Shown here: positions 44,393 to 56,702 of the stretch, in pieces
How positions within the stretch are numbered: position 1 is the first letter of the stretch
Layout: the number at the start of each line of letters is the position of its first letter
DNA from: Spirometra erinaceieuropaei
Lineage: Eukaryota; Platyhelminthes; Cestoda; Diphyllobothriidea; Diphyllobothriidae
Reading direction: 5' to 3'
Assembly (NCBI GenBank): GCA_902702965.1
Contig: CACRXP010000005.1
Coordinates: 2,894,800-2,958,799 of the forward strand
DNA length: 64,000 nt
Position numbers and translations under genes: made by a program
Notes under the pieces: generated by a model
What the model saw: the letters and a program-made list of their open reading frames with translations, nothing else
Told to the model about the DNA's origin: nothing
The model's database searches: none

Positions 44393-45369
44393 TACAGTAG
44401 GTGGGTTAGCTCATGAAATGCCGAGCGAAATCTTGCAATTAGTTTTCGTTTCGAAAAGATTAATTAACTGGCGTTGTAAAACTTATTAGCCCGCATCATA
44501 ATTCTATATTATTCAGTTAACTCAGGATGCCGGCCTTCGAAAGAACTTCCTCACGGATGCATATAAAACTACGCTTGGTAAAAAAAGACTACTTTAGTAG
44601 CATGCATTTTTTCTCACTGATTTTCGATGCCCATAAAAGTTCAATCATATTTTATGGAAAACATACACAAAAATATTCATTTTTTCGCTCATTCGGTGGA
44701 ACATTACGTCTTCTTCTAATAACTCGGTTTTAAAAAAAATTCTAGTTGTGAGACTTTTAAATACCGTGAAATGGCCGTTCATAAAACGTCATGTCTCTGC
44801 ATTTACCAATGTGGCTTGTAAAGTTAACAATATGGATCAAATCCAATGTTAAATTTTATGAACCCTGTATGGTACCCCTTTAGTACCGTAGAGCAATGTG
44901 TGGTTTTCCGTACGCGAAAAAATACATGACTTTTAGTCTGGAAATCCTGGATGCAAGTGCAACGGCAGAGCGGGTTCAAAATTATTCGGAAATTGGAAAA
45001 GTTTTTGAAAACCGAATACTACTCTTCCTTAAAGTATAAAATCGGATGAAGACGTAATTGCCTACCGAATGAGCGGGAGAATGAGTATTTTATGTATGTT
45101 TTCCATGAAATATAATAGGACTTTTAGGGGCATCGAAAATCAATGAGAAAAATGCATGCTACCAAAGTAATCATTTGTTTAAAGAGTACAGTTTTCGCAT
45201 GCAGCCGGAAGGAAGTTCTTTCGAAAGCCGGCATCCTGAAGTAACTGAAATCATACAGAATTATGTTGCAGGCTGACAAATTTTACAACGCCACTTAATT
45301 CATCTTTTCGAAACTAAAACGTATTTCGATATTTCCGTTAACATTTCATGAGTTATCCCACCCACTGTA
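44393..45369. mobile_element. Foldback element F6 (second subfamily)
   Basis: Begins TACAGTAGGTGGGTTAGCTC and ends with the inverse, GAGTTATCCCACCCACTGTA. Inner arm blocks (GCATGCATTTTTTCTCACTG with its inverse, AAAAATATTCATTTTTTCGC with its partner) pair across a core containing GTTAACAATATGGATCAAAT. Ends TA-CAGT...ACTG-TA agree with a TA target site, as in Tc1/mariner-type MITEs. No internal gene was found. Confidence 0.88.
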
Positions 45370-45384
45370 GGTCCATTAAATGAT

Positions 45385-47000
45385 TTACTGATCGTGGCTA
45401 TTATGGGCAGCTGAGGAAGATGATATATGACGTATGTAGGTGCTCCTGACGCTGGTCGACCAGCCTCAGTACGATGTACTTGCGAGTAACTGACCAGGCC
45501 AACACGTGAGGTGAAGGTGCGACAGAATGAAATCCAGTTTGCATTACTGGTGCAGGAGGCGGTGGCGATTGCGGTGCTGGTGGTGGTTGTGGGGAAAGTG
45601 GCGGCTGCCAAAGTCGTTGGTCGCTGGGGAATTGAGGGTAGACGTGACGACGGCTTCCGAGACGGAAGAAGAGGGTGCCGCCGTCGTAGTGCATTGGGTC
45701 CGGAGATGTCCGACGAGGCAGGTCTGTGTACAAAATACCCCGTTGACATCACAGACAAGTAGAAAGACTGATTGCTGGAACTGCTGGTCGGCGAAATTTG
45801 GGATTTCCGAGCTGTTCAGTCGGCTTTGGCAGTGGCGATCCGGTTCGTTGCTCTCTCGTAGTTGGAATCCTTTCACTCCTCGTGGGAGCGGAGATCATAA
45901 GGCCGAAGACGGTAGGAGCAAGTACATATCCTAGTTTGAATCTACTGGTCACTGTAAATGCTTCCAAGATTGCCGCGTTGCCCCTGCCATGAACCAACAT
46001 TTTTGTAGACGTCTAAATTTCATCATAACTCTCTGGAGTCCAGCGCGATTCACCGTGTCGCAGGTCATCCTCAGATCAACGTACATAGGTGGTGTAGAGG
46101 CTGATCATCATTTCCTGATACTTTTCTTGCATCTTTCGAGCAGCGAAGGTAATTTATGTGGCTCCGTAACTGTAGCAGAATCTCCCTTGACTTTCCGGGA
46201 GGATTGTCCTGCTCCGAGCGTACGAGGAGGACACGGACAAAGAATTATCCTGCAATTTTGAGAAGCGAGATGTCTGTGGTTACCACAGAGTTGATGGACT
46301 CCCTTGCGTTTGTAGATATCGGAGGTGATAACATCCATGAGGCCTCGGGGACTTGTCTTTGATGTCATATCTTCTGACAGAGTAAGGTAAGCTTTTGCAT
46401 AAACTGTAGGTCCCCCTACTTGTAGACTTCGGGTGGGACTGCGTCTGATCCCGGTGTTTTCTTATTGGACAATCAATGTTCTGCCCGGATTGTTTCCGTT
46501 AGGGAAGGCGATGGGTCCAGGTCGTCATTCGTCTTCACTTAGAGGAGGAGGGCCAACTGATGGAGTCGTCGGAGATGGTGAGTGGCCGCTGTAGGACGCT
46601 TGCGAAGTGTGCAGCCCCTATCTTCAGATTGTGTGTGTTTTTTATGTGCGGAGAGTTGTTCCGTTGGAGCTGAGCAGCGAGACGATTCCTTTGTTGTGAA
46701 AGTCATAGGTCGCCGTGATTGAGGAGAAGCAATTCCTCCTGTCGGTGCGGTCATACGAATCACTCAAGCATTTTGCATCTCTCTTAAACACAGTTTAACC
46801 AAACATGGACATCTGAAGGAGGTCGTTTTTGGCGTCGTTCCGGCGTTTGACATGGTTGTGTGCATCCTATCCTTCTCGGAGAGCATATTGCAGGTTTCTA
46901 AGTCGTTGTCGTCAAACCAATCCTGATGTTGACGAAATGCGTGATCCATAACATCCAGGACGGGGGAGAAGAAGCCTTCTCTAACTGGCGTCATTACGTC
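45385..47000 (-). mobile_element. LINE copy 4, strongly decayed
   Basis: On the reverse strand from right to left: the linker block FRQHQDWFDDNDLETCNMLS (46930 region), AEEIQ..KNFF-like debris, IYKRKGVHQLCGNHRHLASQ and NCRIILCP (the LYKRKGNRQLCDNHRGISLL region, 46250-46310), then the zinc-finger tail with CLVGHLRTQC (45670) and SRVGLVSYSQVHRTEAGRPA (45450-45510). Foldback F6 ends about 15 bases beyond its 3' end. Confidence 0.75.
45400..45760 (-). pseudogene. LINE copy 4 zinc-finger tail
   Basis: Two finger-like modules survive in adjacent frames: CTQTCLVGHLRTQC, where the first CxxC is altered, and FTSRVGLVSYSQVHRTEAG, where the expected GHLRIH is SYSQVH. A proline/threonine-rich spacer (TTFPTTTTSTAIATAS) lies between. 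Both retain the LVGHLR or LVS.. helix pattern but would not bind zinc. Confidence 0.7.
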
Positions 47001-47009
47001 TACGTGGTG

Positions 47010-49510
47010 GCGTTATCTTTCGGAGCGGTAAGTCTGTTCGAACAAATGGGACAGATACCCCAGTCGTTGTGCGCTTAATGATAAGCTGCCAGCACATGAT
47101 CCTATCCTAAATGTGGGGCTGGACCGTAGTGGGCGTGGCTATGGCCTGGTCCGAGGGATTGTTTGTTTTTAGAGGCTGACGTTAATTTCCACACAAATTT
47201 ACAAGATTTTCATGGATAGCATTACTTAAACACGTACTCGGTATGACAGAAAGACGTTTTCCCGGACGCGTAATGCTGGTCAGTGAAATGCACAACCTTT
47301 GCGGTGCCCCGAAATAGTAAAATAGATTCTGACTATCACACTTTATGTCGGGTTTAGGAGCGTCCCTAACTGAAAATGTTGACTTCCAGCTTTTAAAATT
47401 CGAAACAGTACTTCAAACATCAGTGCTAAGTTTCTTTGTCCTCCTGTCTCTAAAACCGCTTACCCAGGGTTTTTATTTGCTAGATGAATTTATGTTGCCA
47501 ATCTGCGAACTCGAATAGCCGATTGAGGAATTTCTATGATTTTAGGCTTTCGCACCCGTAAAGTTACTCTGATAGGCACATGGTTCCGCCCTGAGGACTC
47601 GTTCGTTTTTTACTTCAACCACAATTGACTGAGAAAACTGACAGTTTTTTTCCGTACGATTCTTGTGTAGATCACCCTGTGGAACCAATCATACCGGCAA
47701 ACTACTTTTAAGCATTTGGTTTCAGGTCGCTGGCCCCGCCGTTTGAGCTCGTCCCGCTTGGACAGAATAGTCAATAACATGTCACTTGATGGGAGTCTTT
47801 GCTTAAACGACAGCTTCCAGATCCAGTTTTGAGCTGTGTTGTTGCTGATGACGAGAAACGGATCCCAAACTGTAAGGCCGATTTTCGTCATCAATAGATC
47901 AGTCGTGGAGATCAGCCCGTCGAGGAGACAGCAAGAAGCCGGCTATCAGATAAGTAAACAGCAACCCCTGATGGCAATATGAGTAACGTGAACCAGTCCT
48001 GAAATATTTACAACGACCAGACGGTTTCCATAGAGTGGGTTGGTGAGGGAGTACAAACTCCGGTCAGGCTTTGCAAAACACATTGATTTCTTATGTACGC
48101 TCAAATTGGGTGCAATTGAAGACGGATGCCTTGAGGGGGACACGAACAGACCACAACTTTGCTCCGCTGGCTTATTCTAAATGATTCTGTTTAATTTGCA
48201 TTTCGTATTTGACGTTTTATGCGCATTAAACAATATAAGTTTACAGATTGCAAAAGCATCACACAGTTTATTCGTGGCAACGATGTAAACAAACATCCAC
48301 CATTTATCGTACCTTAATGCAGCCCTTTGAAGAAACAAAAAGATGGCAAATCTGGTATAAGTGCTTGCTTCAAAACCGTTAGTAGATTGATCGTAGTTTT
48401 AGTGGGTAGCCGGAGGCTGTAGTCGAATTCGGCGAAGTGCGGATCATGTTGGGGAAAGGAAACAGCAGTTCTGATACTTAGATGTGGCCACAAACCAGAA
48501 TCCACATGATCCACAATGATTTCGAGTGGAAAGTTGTGGAAGGTGAAGAGTGTAGTGTCCTCCCTGGCTCTTCCTGAGAACTAAAGATAATGTTTGGTGG
48601 TCAGGGTAATTAACTCAAACCTGGCATGTCACACTTAAATTCGCATCCGCGATACGTCCTTTGCAAAGGCGTGCGGGAAATCGACGTCGGTGTTTTGCTT
48701 TATGCAGTCCACAAGAGATCCTCTCTGCGAATTCGAGGGCCTGCAGCTGGCTTCGACAATCATGCTCTCTGATTCCTCGTATTCTGACGGATCCTGCTAG
48801 ACCAGCCGACATAATCCATTCTACATTTTTGGCGATTTTATCGTATCCGATGTGGCGGCATATTTTTGTTCCTGAGAAAGAAGAACGGAAAAAGAGACCG
48901 TTAGTCGGAAAGGGAGCTTAGGCCAATAAATATTCACTAATTCTTTTAATGCGACGATCTGTCGCAGTTTATTCCATATATGCTTCTGTTACAAGCACTT
49001 CTAGTTAGGTCTCAGATTTCTACGAATTCGCAACACAACGATAACACGTACGGAGCCAGATGTTTGAAAAAATACAGGGTATGTTTTGCAACCTACTTGC
49101 AACGAATTCATAGAATATAATCAGAGGTCAAGATTAAAAGCTCTGTGGGGGACACAGGTGTATGACATAGAGTAGTAAAGTGGGCAGGCATGATCCGAAG
49201 AGGTCTGTCAGAATAAGACAGAAACAAAATGGTTCAAGTGCCAGTCAGTCTAACTTTAGGTACAAATTCGTCCTTGGTTGATTTCAGCACGCAGACGCAT
49301 TAGCATGGTCTACAACACCATTCCGATTCCCTTAGATTCGCTGATTCTGCAAACTCAACATCAAGGCTACAGTTTGGTTTTTGTTCAACATTAATTCGTC
49401 TATTCAGTCGAAGTACTCTGCACATAGACACACTTTTTGACTTACGCCATGTTACCGTGCAGGCCCGAGCTCCGTAAATGTATAAACCCATCGCGCATAA
49501 GAAGAGACGT
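47010..49510. other. Unassigned region, 2.5 kb
   Basis: No gene, RNA or known repeat was recognised. Minus-strand frames at 47610-47894 (94 codons) and 49300-49557 (85 codons) and plus-strand 48661-48921 have no domain that I can name. Confidence 0.4.
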
Positions 49511-49516
49511 GTCAGT

Positions 49517-51150
49517 ATAAGAGGACCCGTGATATGCATGGCCGTAGGTGAACGCAATGTTTGGTAGTAGGTGGACTTATCCCTTTAAATGAATGTGGTG
49601 AACATGCGTTTATTGGTGAAGGGTGCTTGACCCTACCTATTACCGCCATCTGCTACATTTTATGGGGATTGTAGACTCTGATTGGATAGTAAGTACAATG
49701 CACACACGGTGCTCTTATAAGGTGTTGAATAATTTCGTACCTTCATCCTAATTGTAAGCATCTAAGGAACACCAGTCGTATACAAGTTCGTGACGCGACA
49801 TGCTATGCATTGAAATGCTTGACAAAAATTAGTGGCAAGCGTCTGTGGGGAACTTGATGTCCGTTCCAAAAGGGGGATGCCACTTAGTATCTCTAACTTT
49901 AAGTCTTGAAGTCTCATGTTGTTAGAAATTTATGTTCGTTGTTGTTGTTGGTAAAGGGAAACTACCATCGCAAACACGAATTTGTTACTTCCTTTTGCCT
50001 GTTTTGTTACTCAGAAATGTGCACAAGAGACAACCAGCAGAATGGTTTGAAAGTATTGCTTCCTACGCGGAATAATAAGCCTAAGGACTCATAATGTAGC
50101 AGGAGGGCTCAAACCTTAGCATGTACCAAGGCAATGCTCGACGATCTAGCTCCTGTTTGTTTAAAAAAGGTCTTGCCATCATCTTCACAATGTTTAGGAG
50201 GAAAAAGAGCGCTTATGCAACACAATTCTAATCACACGCGAAGAATCACATTCAATTTACCTCAAAATTAGTCCGCAAGTGTCTGTGGTCGGTCAGGTGA
50301 AACTCCATTCCCTGTCAACAAGTAAGAATGCATTGATTCCTATTCGCTCTGGAGACAGCAGATGGTGAAGCCGCCGCCCCCCTATCGAGGAAACAGAAGG
50401 TGTAATGCCTACCTAAATCGGACCGTCAGGTCAACTTGCAAGGCGCCTGTTTCGACCATGGACAGGGAGCTGTATTCCGTGCGAGCAGATTACTTTTAAA
50501 CCTCGTGCTAGTGGGTAAATAACTAAAATCCTCGGCGTCTGCAGCACTTGCCCGCTGACCATTAGTGTCCACTGTCTGTGAAGAAACGCTTGGGGACTGA
50601 AACTCAGCTGCTATGGGCTCGTGTTATTGCCAACAGTCTGACCATCACATGCAACCGATAGCACAAGTGGTCGCCGAAGAGGTGCTGCAGTTACTACTTA
50701 AAACCCCCCGTTTCAACTTGATTGGCAGTGTGTCGATGTAGATAAGTACAGCGCCATTCTGCCTTCCACATTCACCTGCCGTACGATGGTGGTGATGCGA
50801 CAGTAGATTTGCGCTACATATGCCGCATTCTATCCTCCCACACCCTCCTGAGCCTGGTGTCAAGACAGAGACAAGAAGACCGGAGGCGAGATAGGGCGCA
50901 TTTCCTAACAGCCCGTCTGCGCCTACCACACATGCCTGGTCTGCTCACGATGGACCAGGACTGCAGGTAGCAAGAAAGGAGGGATGGGTTAGACCCCAGC
51001 TGAGTGGGAGTGCTAGAAAGGTAACATTAAGATGGAGCATTGTAGTCTGTCTATCCGTTCTGATAGGGGAACGGAGTCTTACCGTTAGCTGACAGCCTTC
51101 CGAGCCACGGCTTTAAGCGCACCATGATAATTGCCATGATAATGCCATTA
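49517..51150 (+). repeat. Duplicated unit C, copy 1
   Basis: Starts ATAAGAGGACCCGTGATATG and ends where the same sequence begins again at 51151. Blocks shared with the second copy include TTTAAATGAATGTGGTGAAC, GCACACACGGTGCTCTTATA, GGAGACAGCAGATGGTGAAG, GTGTAATGCCTACCTAAATC and GTCGCCGAAGAGGTGCTGCA. Its 3' part (50880-51140) is module B. No open frame is conserved between copies, so I do not infer coding. Confidence 0.8.
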
Positions 51151-52330
51151 TAAGAGGACCCGTGATATGCATGGCCGTAGGCGAACGCAGTGTTTGTTAG
51201 TAGGTGGACTGATCCCTTTAAATGAATGTGGTGAACATGCGTTTATTGGTGGAGGGTGCCTTACCTATTACCATCATCTGTTACATTTAATGGGCATTGT
51301 AGACCGTGTTTGGACAGTAAGTACAATGCACACACGGTGCTCTTATAATGCCTTGATTAATTTCGTACCTTGATCTTAATCGTAATCACGTAAGGATCAC
51401 CAGTCGTCCACAAGTTCATGGCGCGACATGCAATCCATGCATATAAAAAGGTAATGCTCGACGACCTAATTCCTGTTCGTTTTGAGAAAGGCCGTGGCCG
51501 GTCAGGTGAATCTCCCTCCCGTGTCAACAGGTAAGGATGCATTGATTCCTATTCGCTTCGGAGACAGCAGATGGTGAAGCCGCCGCCCCTCTTTCGAGGA
51601 AACAGCAGGTGTAATGCCTACCTAAATCTGACCGTCAGGTCAACTTGCAGGGCGCCCGTGGATCGGGACATGCATTGCGTGTGGGCAGATTGCCTTTAAT
51701 CCTCGTGCTGCTGGGTAAATAACTAAAATCCTCGGTGTCTGCAGCACTTGCCCGCTGACCATTTATGTCCACTGACTTTGAAGAGACGCTTTGGGACTGA
51801 GCGTCAGCTGCTGCGGGCTCGTGTCATTGCCAGCAGCAGTCTGACCAGCACATGCAACCGATTGCGCAAGTGGTCGCCGAAGAGGTGCTGCAGTTACTAC
51901 TTAAACCCCCCGTTTCAACTTGACTGGTAGTGTGTTGATGTTGATATGCACAGCGTCATTCTGCCTTCCACATTCACCTGCCGTGCGGTGGTGGTGATGA
52001 GACAGTAGACGCGGGCTCCATATACCGTATTCTATCCGTCCACACCCTTCTCAGCCTGGTGTAAAGACAGAGACAAGAAGACCGGAGCATTGTATTCCGT
52101 CTCCCCGTTCTGATAGGGGAACGGAGTCATACCGTTAGCTGACAGCCTTCCGAGCCACGGCTTAAAGCGCACCATGATAATTTAAAATCGCATGAGATTA
52201 ACATTAGTGAGGAATATGCGCCGAATACCATGGAGACGCAGTTCTCAGATTCGACTTCACTCTCTCTTCCCTCTCACAGACGCCAGTCCACTGTCCGAGC
52301 CGGTTAACCAACTGATAATGGGAATAAGTT
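51151..52330 (+). repeat. Duplicated unit C, copy 2 (with two deletions)
   Basis: Same order as copy 1, but lacking about 420 bases (equivalent of roughly 49830-50280) and about 150 bases (equivalent of 50890-51030). The offset to copy 1 drops from 1633 to about 1209 to 1050. It continues past the end of copy 1 into the rest of module B (GTCCACTGTCCGAGCCGGTT region), so copy 2 preserves the native 3' context. Confidence 0.8.
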
Positions 52331-52339
52331 GCCTTGTCT

Positions 52340-52640
52340 TATTTCCGAGGAAATTAAGTGCAGTCAGTGGTCGGGATCAAGCAGCCCGTATATGCGTGTC
52401 TCACACATGACACGGTCCCCCACACAGCCCACCAGGACTTCACACAATGGGTGTGGGCTGCTCAGAACCCATATGTATTAGAGCAGCGCATGAGCCAAAT
52501 GGAGGAGCCAAAGAAGACATTTCCCAACTACGTGAGATGTTCCTAGTCCGCCTCTGTGATGTGTGCTGCCGGACGTGTACTTATGGCGTGCATATGTGGA
52601 CGGGGATATGTGCTTTGATGTGGTGTAATCTGTGGCAGTT
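52340..52640. other. Unassigned spacer
   Basis: It includes CAGCCCGTATATGCGTGTCT and CACACATGACACGG, resembling another start of module B. Nothing coding was recognised. Confidence 0.35.
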
Positions 52641-52656
52641 TGTCGCAGATTTTCAT

Positions 52657-53397
52657 GGAGGCTGCAAAAAAACGCCATGGGAGTGCTCCATGCAATCAAA
52701 AGGGCGTTCGTAACCTTTGACCAAGACGTCTTTGGGAGAGTTTACGGCACCTTTGTTCGGCCCCACTTGGAATATGGCCTACAAGCATGGCGGCCATAGC
52801 TAGTAAAGGACCAAGCATGCCTTGAGCGGGTTCAACGTCGTGCAACAAAGCTGGTAAACGGTCTAAAAAGCCAATCCTACACAGACAGACTGAACTGCCT
52901 TAATTTCTTCCCTCTGTGTTACAGGCATCAAAGAGCCGATCTTATCCTCGTCTACAAGATAATACATAGCCTCGAGCATGGATTTAGCTTTGAGGACATG
53001 TTTCAGTGGCACCTTTCACCCAATCTTCGTGGTCACTCGATGAAGTTACGGACAGCAATGTCCAGACTGAATCTTCGTTCTTAATTTTTCACGCAGAGGG
53101 CAGTGGAGAAATGGAACGATCGCCCTCAGTCAGTCCTGGAGGCGAGACCCCTGCAACTCTTGGATGATTATTTGTGTCCCCTGTTTTCCCTAGACAGTCT
53201 GAACCTGAACTAAATACCTTACGACCCCGCAAATGTTTTCTCTGAGACAATGCTACTCAAATGAATCGAGTATCGTTTTAATAGCGAATATTTTCATTGT
53301 TCGTGTACAGTTATTTCTAACAAGCTGACATGTAATCAATAGGGTTTTCAAAGGCTTTGCCTATTATCTTTACCAAATAAACTGAAATAAACTGAAA
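52657..53397 (+). pseudogene. CR1-like LINE, 3' end (RT thumb and 3' UTR)
   Basis: The frame from about 52674 reads [59 protein letters not shown] and later RAVEKWNDRPQSVLEARPL, ending with a stop near 53212. There are a TAG in place of the second W of QAWRPW and a TAA before FFTQRAVEKW, and a frameshift at an A7 run near 52660. The 3' UTR ends in AAATAAACTG repeats at 53378-53397. Short tandem 3' ends are typical of CR1 elements. Related to the copy at 31.3 kb. Confidence 0.85.
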
Positions 53398-53399
53398 AG

Positions 53400-54100
53400 G
53401 TGTGTGTGTGTGTGACCTAGTAGGCTTTTGTGGTGGCTGAATGTACGTGCGCAGTGTGGACAGTTTATTTGCTTCTGGCGGGCACATACTTGTGCCCTAG
53501 GCGACAATCCTTCAGCCTCTGTGAAATTGACTCGAAAATGGCCGACCAGACCGATGCGTGATGTGCATGCGTGGTGGGGCTGGTGGAGAGAGGGTTGGTA
53601 GTTCTGGGATGGGATATTTGACAGACATGTAAGGCAAACTTGGCATGTCACCGGTGCGGTGAATTCCGCTGTCGTGGATTCGCAAGTGACTGACTAGGCC
53701 GATGCATGGGGCAAAGCCGCGATTGCTACGGGGACAGGCTGGGATCGAATCCACATTGCTGGGGTGGGAGCGGTGGCTAACGAGACACTGGAGACTTCCC
53801 AAAGGTGGTTGGAGTGGTAGACGTAACCGCGGGAGTTGTGTCGGGGAGAATACTGGTAGGGGTCGACGACGCCATCTGAGACATCAGAATATCAGGGGTG
53901 TGATTAGCTGTGGTGTTGGTGGTGGTGGCCGCCGTTATGGGTGTTAGTGCAGGGGTGACGATGAAAGCGGCTGCGGAGGCAGCAGATGGATCTGTCGGGT
54001 TGTTATTGCATTGGACCCGGAGATGTCCGATGAGGTCGATCCATGGACGGAACGTTCGTTGGCAGCGTGGGCACTTTGAAAGGGGGTTGGATGTTGGCAT
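53400..54100 (-). pseudogene. LINE copy 5 zinc-finger tail
   Basis: The first finger is the best in the window: CPRCQRTFRPWIDLIGHLRV then QC, with CxxC and a terminal H-x3-C arrangement, at 54000-54080. Further fingers follow in other frames: GFAPCIGLVSHLRIHDSGIH, HACTSRIGLVGHFRVNFTEA and CPHCARTFSHHKSLLGHTHT. A 70-residue threonine/proline-rich spacer separates the first two. The tail probably contributes nucleic acid binding in intact elements. Confidence 0.8.
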
Positions 54101-54419
54101 TGTGGTTCAGAGGTTCTTGCGACTTACGGGTCGCTATTTGGGCCTTGGTCTTGATTGGTGCAGACGGTCCATGTCTCCGCCCCCTACAGTAGCGTTTTCA
54201 GGGCCTCCGCTCTTTATATTTTGAGCTTCGTGTTGACTCGAATCCTGTGGCGGTCCCGGGTAGATGCCTACAGTCGGCCGAAAGCCCGACTGACCTTGGC
54301 GATCCGGTGGGCCTCTTCGTCGTCTATCTTGGCGTTGTCTGAAATGTTGCTACCTTACCAATAAGCGTGGTGTGCTACTTCTCTAATACTGATTGGTGAA
54401 TGACTGTCGTTTTGTCCGT

Positions 54420-55400
54420 GTAGATGGTCAGACTGAATTTTAAGCAACCGGAGGCAAAGAGGTCCATGCGTATTTGCATGGCTGCCTCTATCGTGACATT
54501 GAATTCACAGTCGTCCGCGAACAGGAGTTCATGGAGAACGGTCGTAAATGACTGCGCAGATTCTTATGTTCATTGGATGCTGAGAAGACGACCACCGGTC
54601 CTGTAGGCGATGGTAATGCCAGGGCGTACAGAACCATGGTAAAGAACATTAAACTTCAGAGGATGGGAGGAAGTACGCAGCTCTGCCTCACCCCTTTGGA
54701 CAATGGGAATGCTTCTTAGACCGTCCCAATTTCGGTGGCGCACACCATCATAACGTCGCGAAGCTGACCTACCATGTGTGTGAGACGCACAGGACAACAG
54801 AATTCATCCACGACTTACTAGAATACATCACGATTCAATATGTCGAGGCCTTCGTGAAGTCCGCTAAGTTGGTGTGGAGTCTGACATGCATTTCCTGACA
54901 GTTCGCTTGTAGATTCCGGCCGGCGAATGTCATGTCGGTGGTTTGGCGATGTCGTCGTAAGCCACACTGGCTTTCCTGGAGAAGCCTGTGCTACAGATTG
55001 CCCTTAAGACGACTGAGAACGATTCGAGCGGAGATCCCGCCATTATTCAGGGGCGAGCTGCCTGTTCTCTTTCCGTTTTTAGATATGGACGATAGTCTCG
55101 TGCGCGAAATATTGGAGGACTTGTCCTTGCCGCAACATCATCTGGGACAGCAATATGAGTTTTTCCATCGGTCCCGGGCATTCGTCCTTGTGTAGGTCGG
55201 CCAGGATTGCGGTGGATCCCGGTGCTTCCACGCTGGAGGGCTGTTGCACGGCTTTGATTGTTTCTAGGAGCGAGGGCAGGAGATCCAGGTCGTTGTTCGC
55301 TTCCACTTGTGGGAGTCCGTCGATGGCGGTTTCGGAGACGGTGGATGGGCGGTTGGGTACGGTCCTGAAATGCACGGCCCAACGCTTCAGAATGTACGAT
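54420..55400 (-). pseudogene. LINE copy 5 reverse transcriptase
   Basis: FRTVPNRPSTVSETAIDGLP and LLPSLLETIKAVQQPSSVEA mark the fingers, with QSQCGLRRHR-like and TTDMTFAGRNLQANCQEM debris following. GITIAYRTGGRLLSIQ, HELLFADDCEFNVTIEAAMQ and LTIYTDKTTVIHQ mark the palm and motif D. Frameshifts lie near 55080 and 54600. The FADD catalytic box is intact. Confidence 0.8.
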
Positions 55401-56184
55401 TTTATATAGTAAATGTTGTTCCTTCAGAAATGTGAAGCGGTGCGGTTCCTTTACCAGTGGGGCCGTAGCTCACGTGATTTATACGAAGAAATTCTTCGTA
55501 TGATTGCTGTCCGCATGTCTTTGTATTCCCTCGACCTTACGATTAATCCACGTAGCGTGCATTTTCTGCAGCCATTGCTGCAACACCCGATAACAACTGA
55601 AGAAGGTCGTCTATTATGCGTCGATACGACAGCTGATATAGGCGTTGTGCAGCCTATCGTCCTGGGTGAAGAAATTGCAGATTTCTGTGATGTTGTCGTC
55701 GAACAAGTCCTAGTGCTGACGACTCGCACTGTAGAGGAGTGGATTGTGTTCCGCGGTTAACACCGCTGTGTCCCCACGGTGGTGTTTTCATCCGGTATTT
55801 GAAGGTCTTTCAGCGCTGAGATGATTAATTGTTGAAATGCAAGCGGTGAGCAGACACATTCAACAGGACAGTATTCAACTTACCCGGTGTTTGCCCAACA
55901 TGTGGAGTTGAGAGGGCGCTGATCCGTCCGGCTGTTGGCGTAGTAGATAGTCTTTATCGCAAGCACGTTCCGTTGATCTTGCTTTCGGAAGAGGACGTAA
56001 TTCAGCGGCTGTCAACGCCGTCATCAGGGGTGCATTCATGATGCCTTCCCCACAATAGAAGGTGAAATGTGTTGGCCAGAAGCCGAAGACGTTTTACGCA
56101 GGTTCACTAAAAGAAGAGGCCATTGCGACTATAACCGCCAAGCCCATGGAGACCCAAAATTTCTTCTCACGCTGCGCAGTCTGT

Positions 56185-56702
56185 CTAGGCGCTGGCGTTG
56201 AAGTTCTCAAGGACAAGCGGCCTGGGTATCTTGGGAAGAATCTTCAGGAAGACGTGCATGTTCCCGTAGAATTTTTTCCTAGTTGGTCGTTGGGGGTGAC
56301 ATAGGCACTGATGCTTGTGGCGAATTGCTTTCCCAAGAAGCAGGTGCACAGTTATGAGGCGGTTGTTGATGTCCTGCGGCAGACGGAACAGTCGTATCTC
56401 GATGTCTTTCTGAATGGCTAAGACCATACCAACGTCGCGTCGCCTTGCCTTTGGATGGCCGCTCCAGATTGAGGGTATAGCCCGCATCTGTGCCCACACA
56501 GCTGACCCTGTTTGACGAATCGGGTCTCTTTGAGGGTACTAATGTCCATTTTGTAGCTCGTCATTTCTCGAGTGACGGGCGCCGTCCTGCTTCCTGACCG
56601 AATGTCCCACCGACTGTTTAAAAGAAAATGTACATTCCAGGATTTCAGAGTTACCAGAGTCACTCGGGCAGCCTGTGAGATGGAGCGGGCGGAGAGAGAC
56701 AA
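56185..56702 (-). pseudogene. LINE copy 5 endonuclease N-terminal half
   Basis: Frame 56418-56702 reads TLKSWNVHFLLNSRW and APVTREMTSYKMDISTLKET then RFVKQGQL. The overlapping frame 56185-56499 continues SGHPKARRRDVGMVLAIQKD and LPQDINNRLITVHLLL. These parallel the VDIAVLSEIRFSEQ and ERRDAGVAFAIRND blocks at 43.4 kb. The SETRF glutamate is retained in KETRF. Confidence 0.78.

Noticed and set aside
47610..47894. 94-codon minus-strand frame with a few charged blocks
   Set aside because: I could not match it to any family, and adjacent frames give no continuation.
49300..49557. Minus-strand frame with an ILTRLFLCAMGLYIYGARAC segment resembling a LINE C-terminal LLYGAE block
   Set aside because: The similarity is limited to a few residues and no RT motifs occur upstream.
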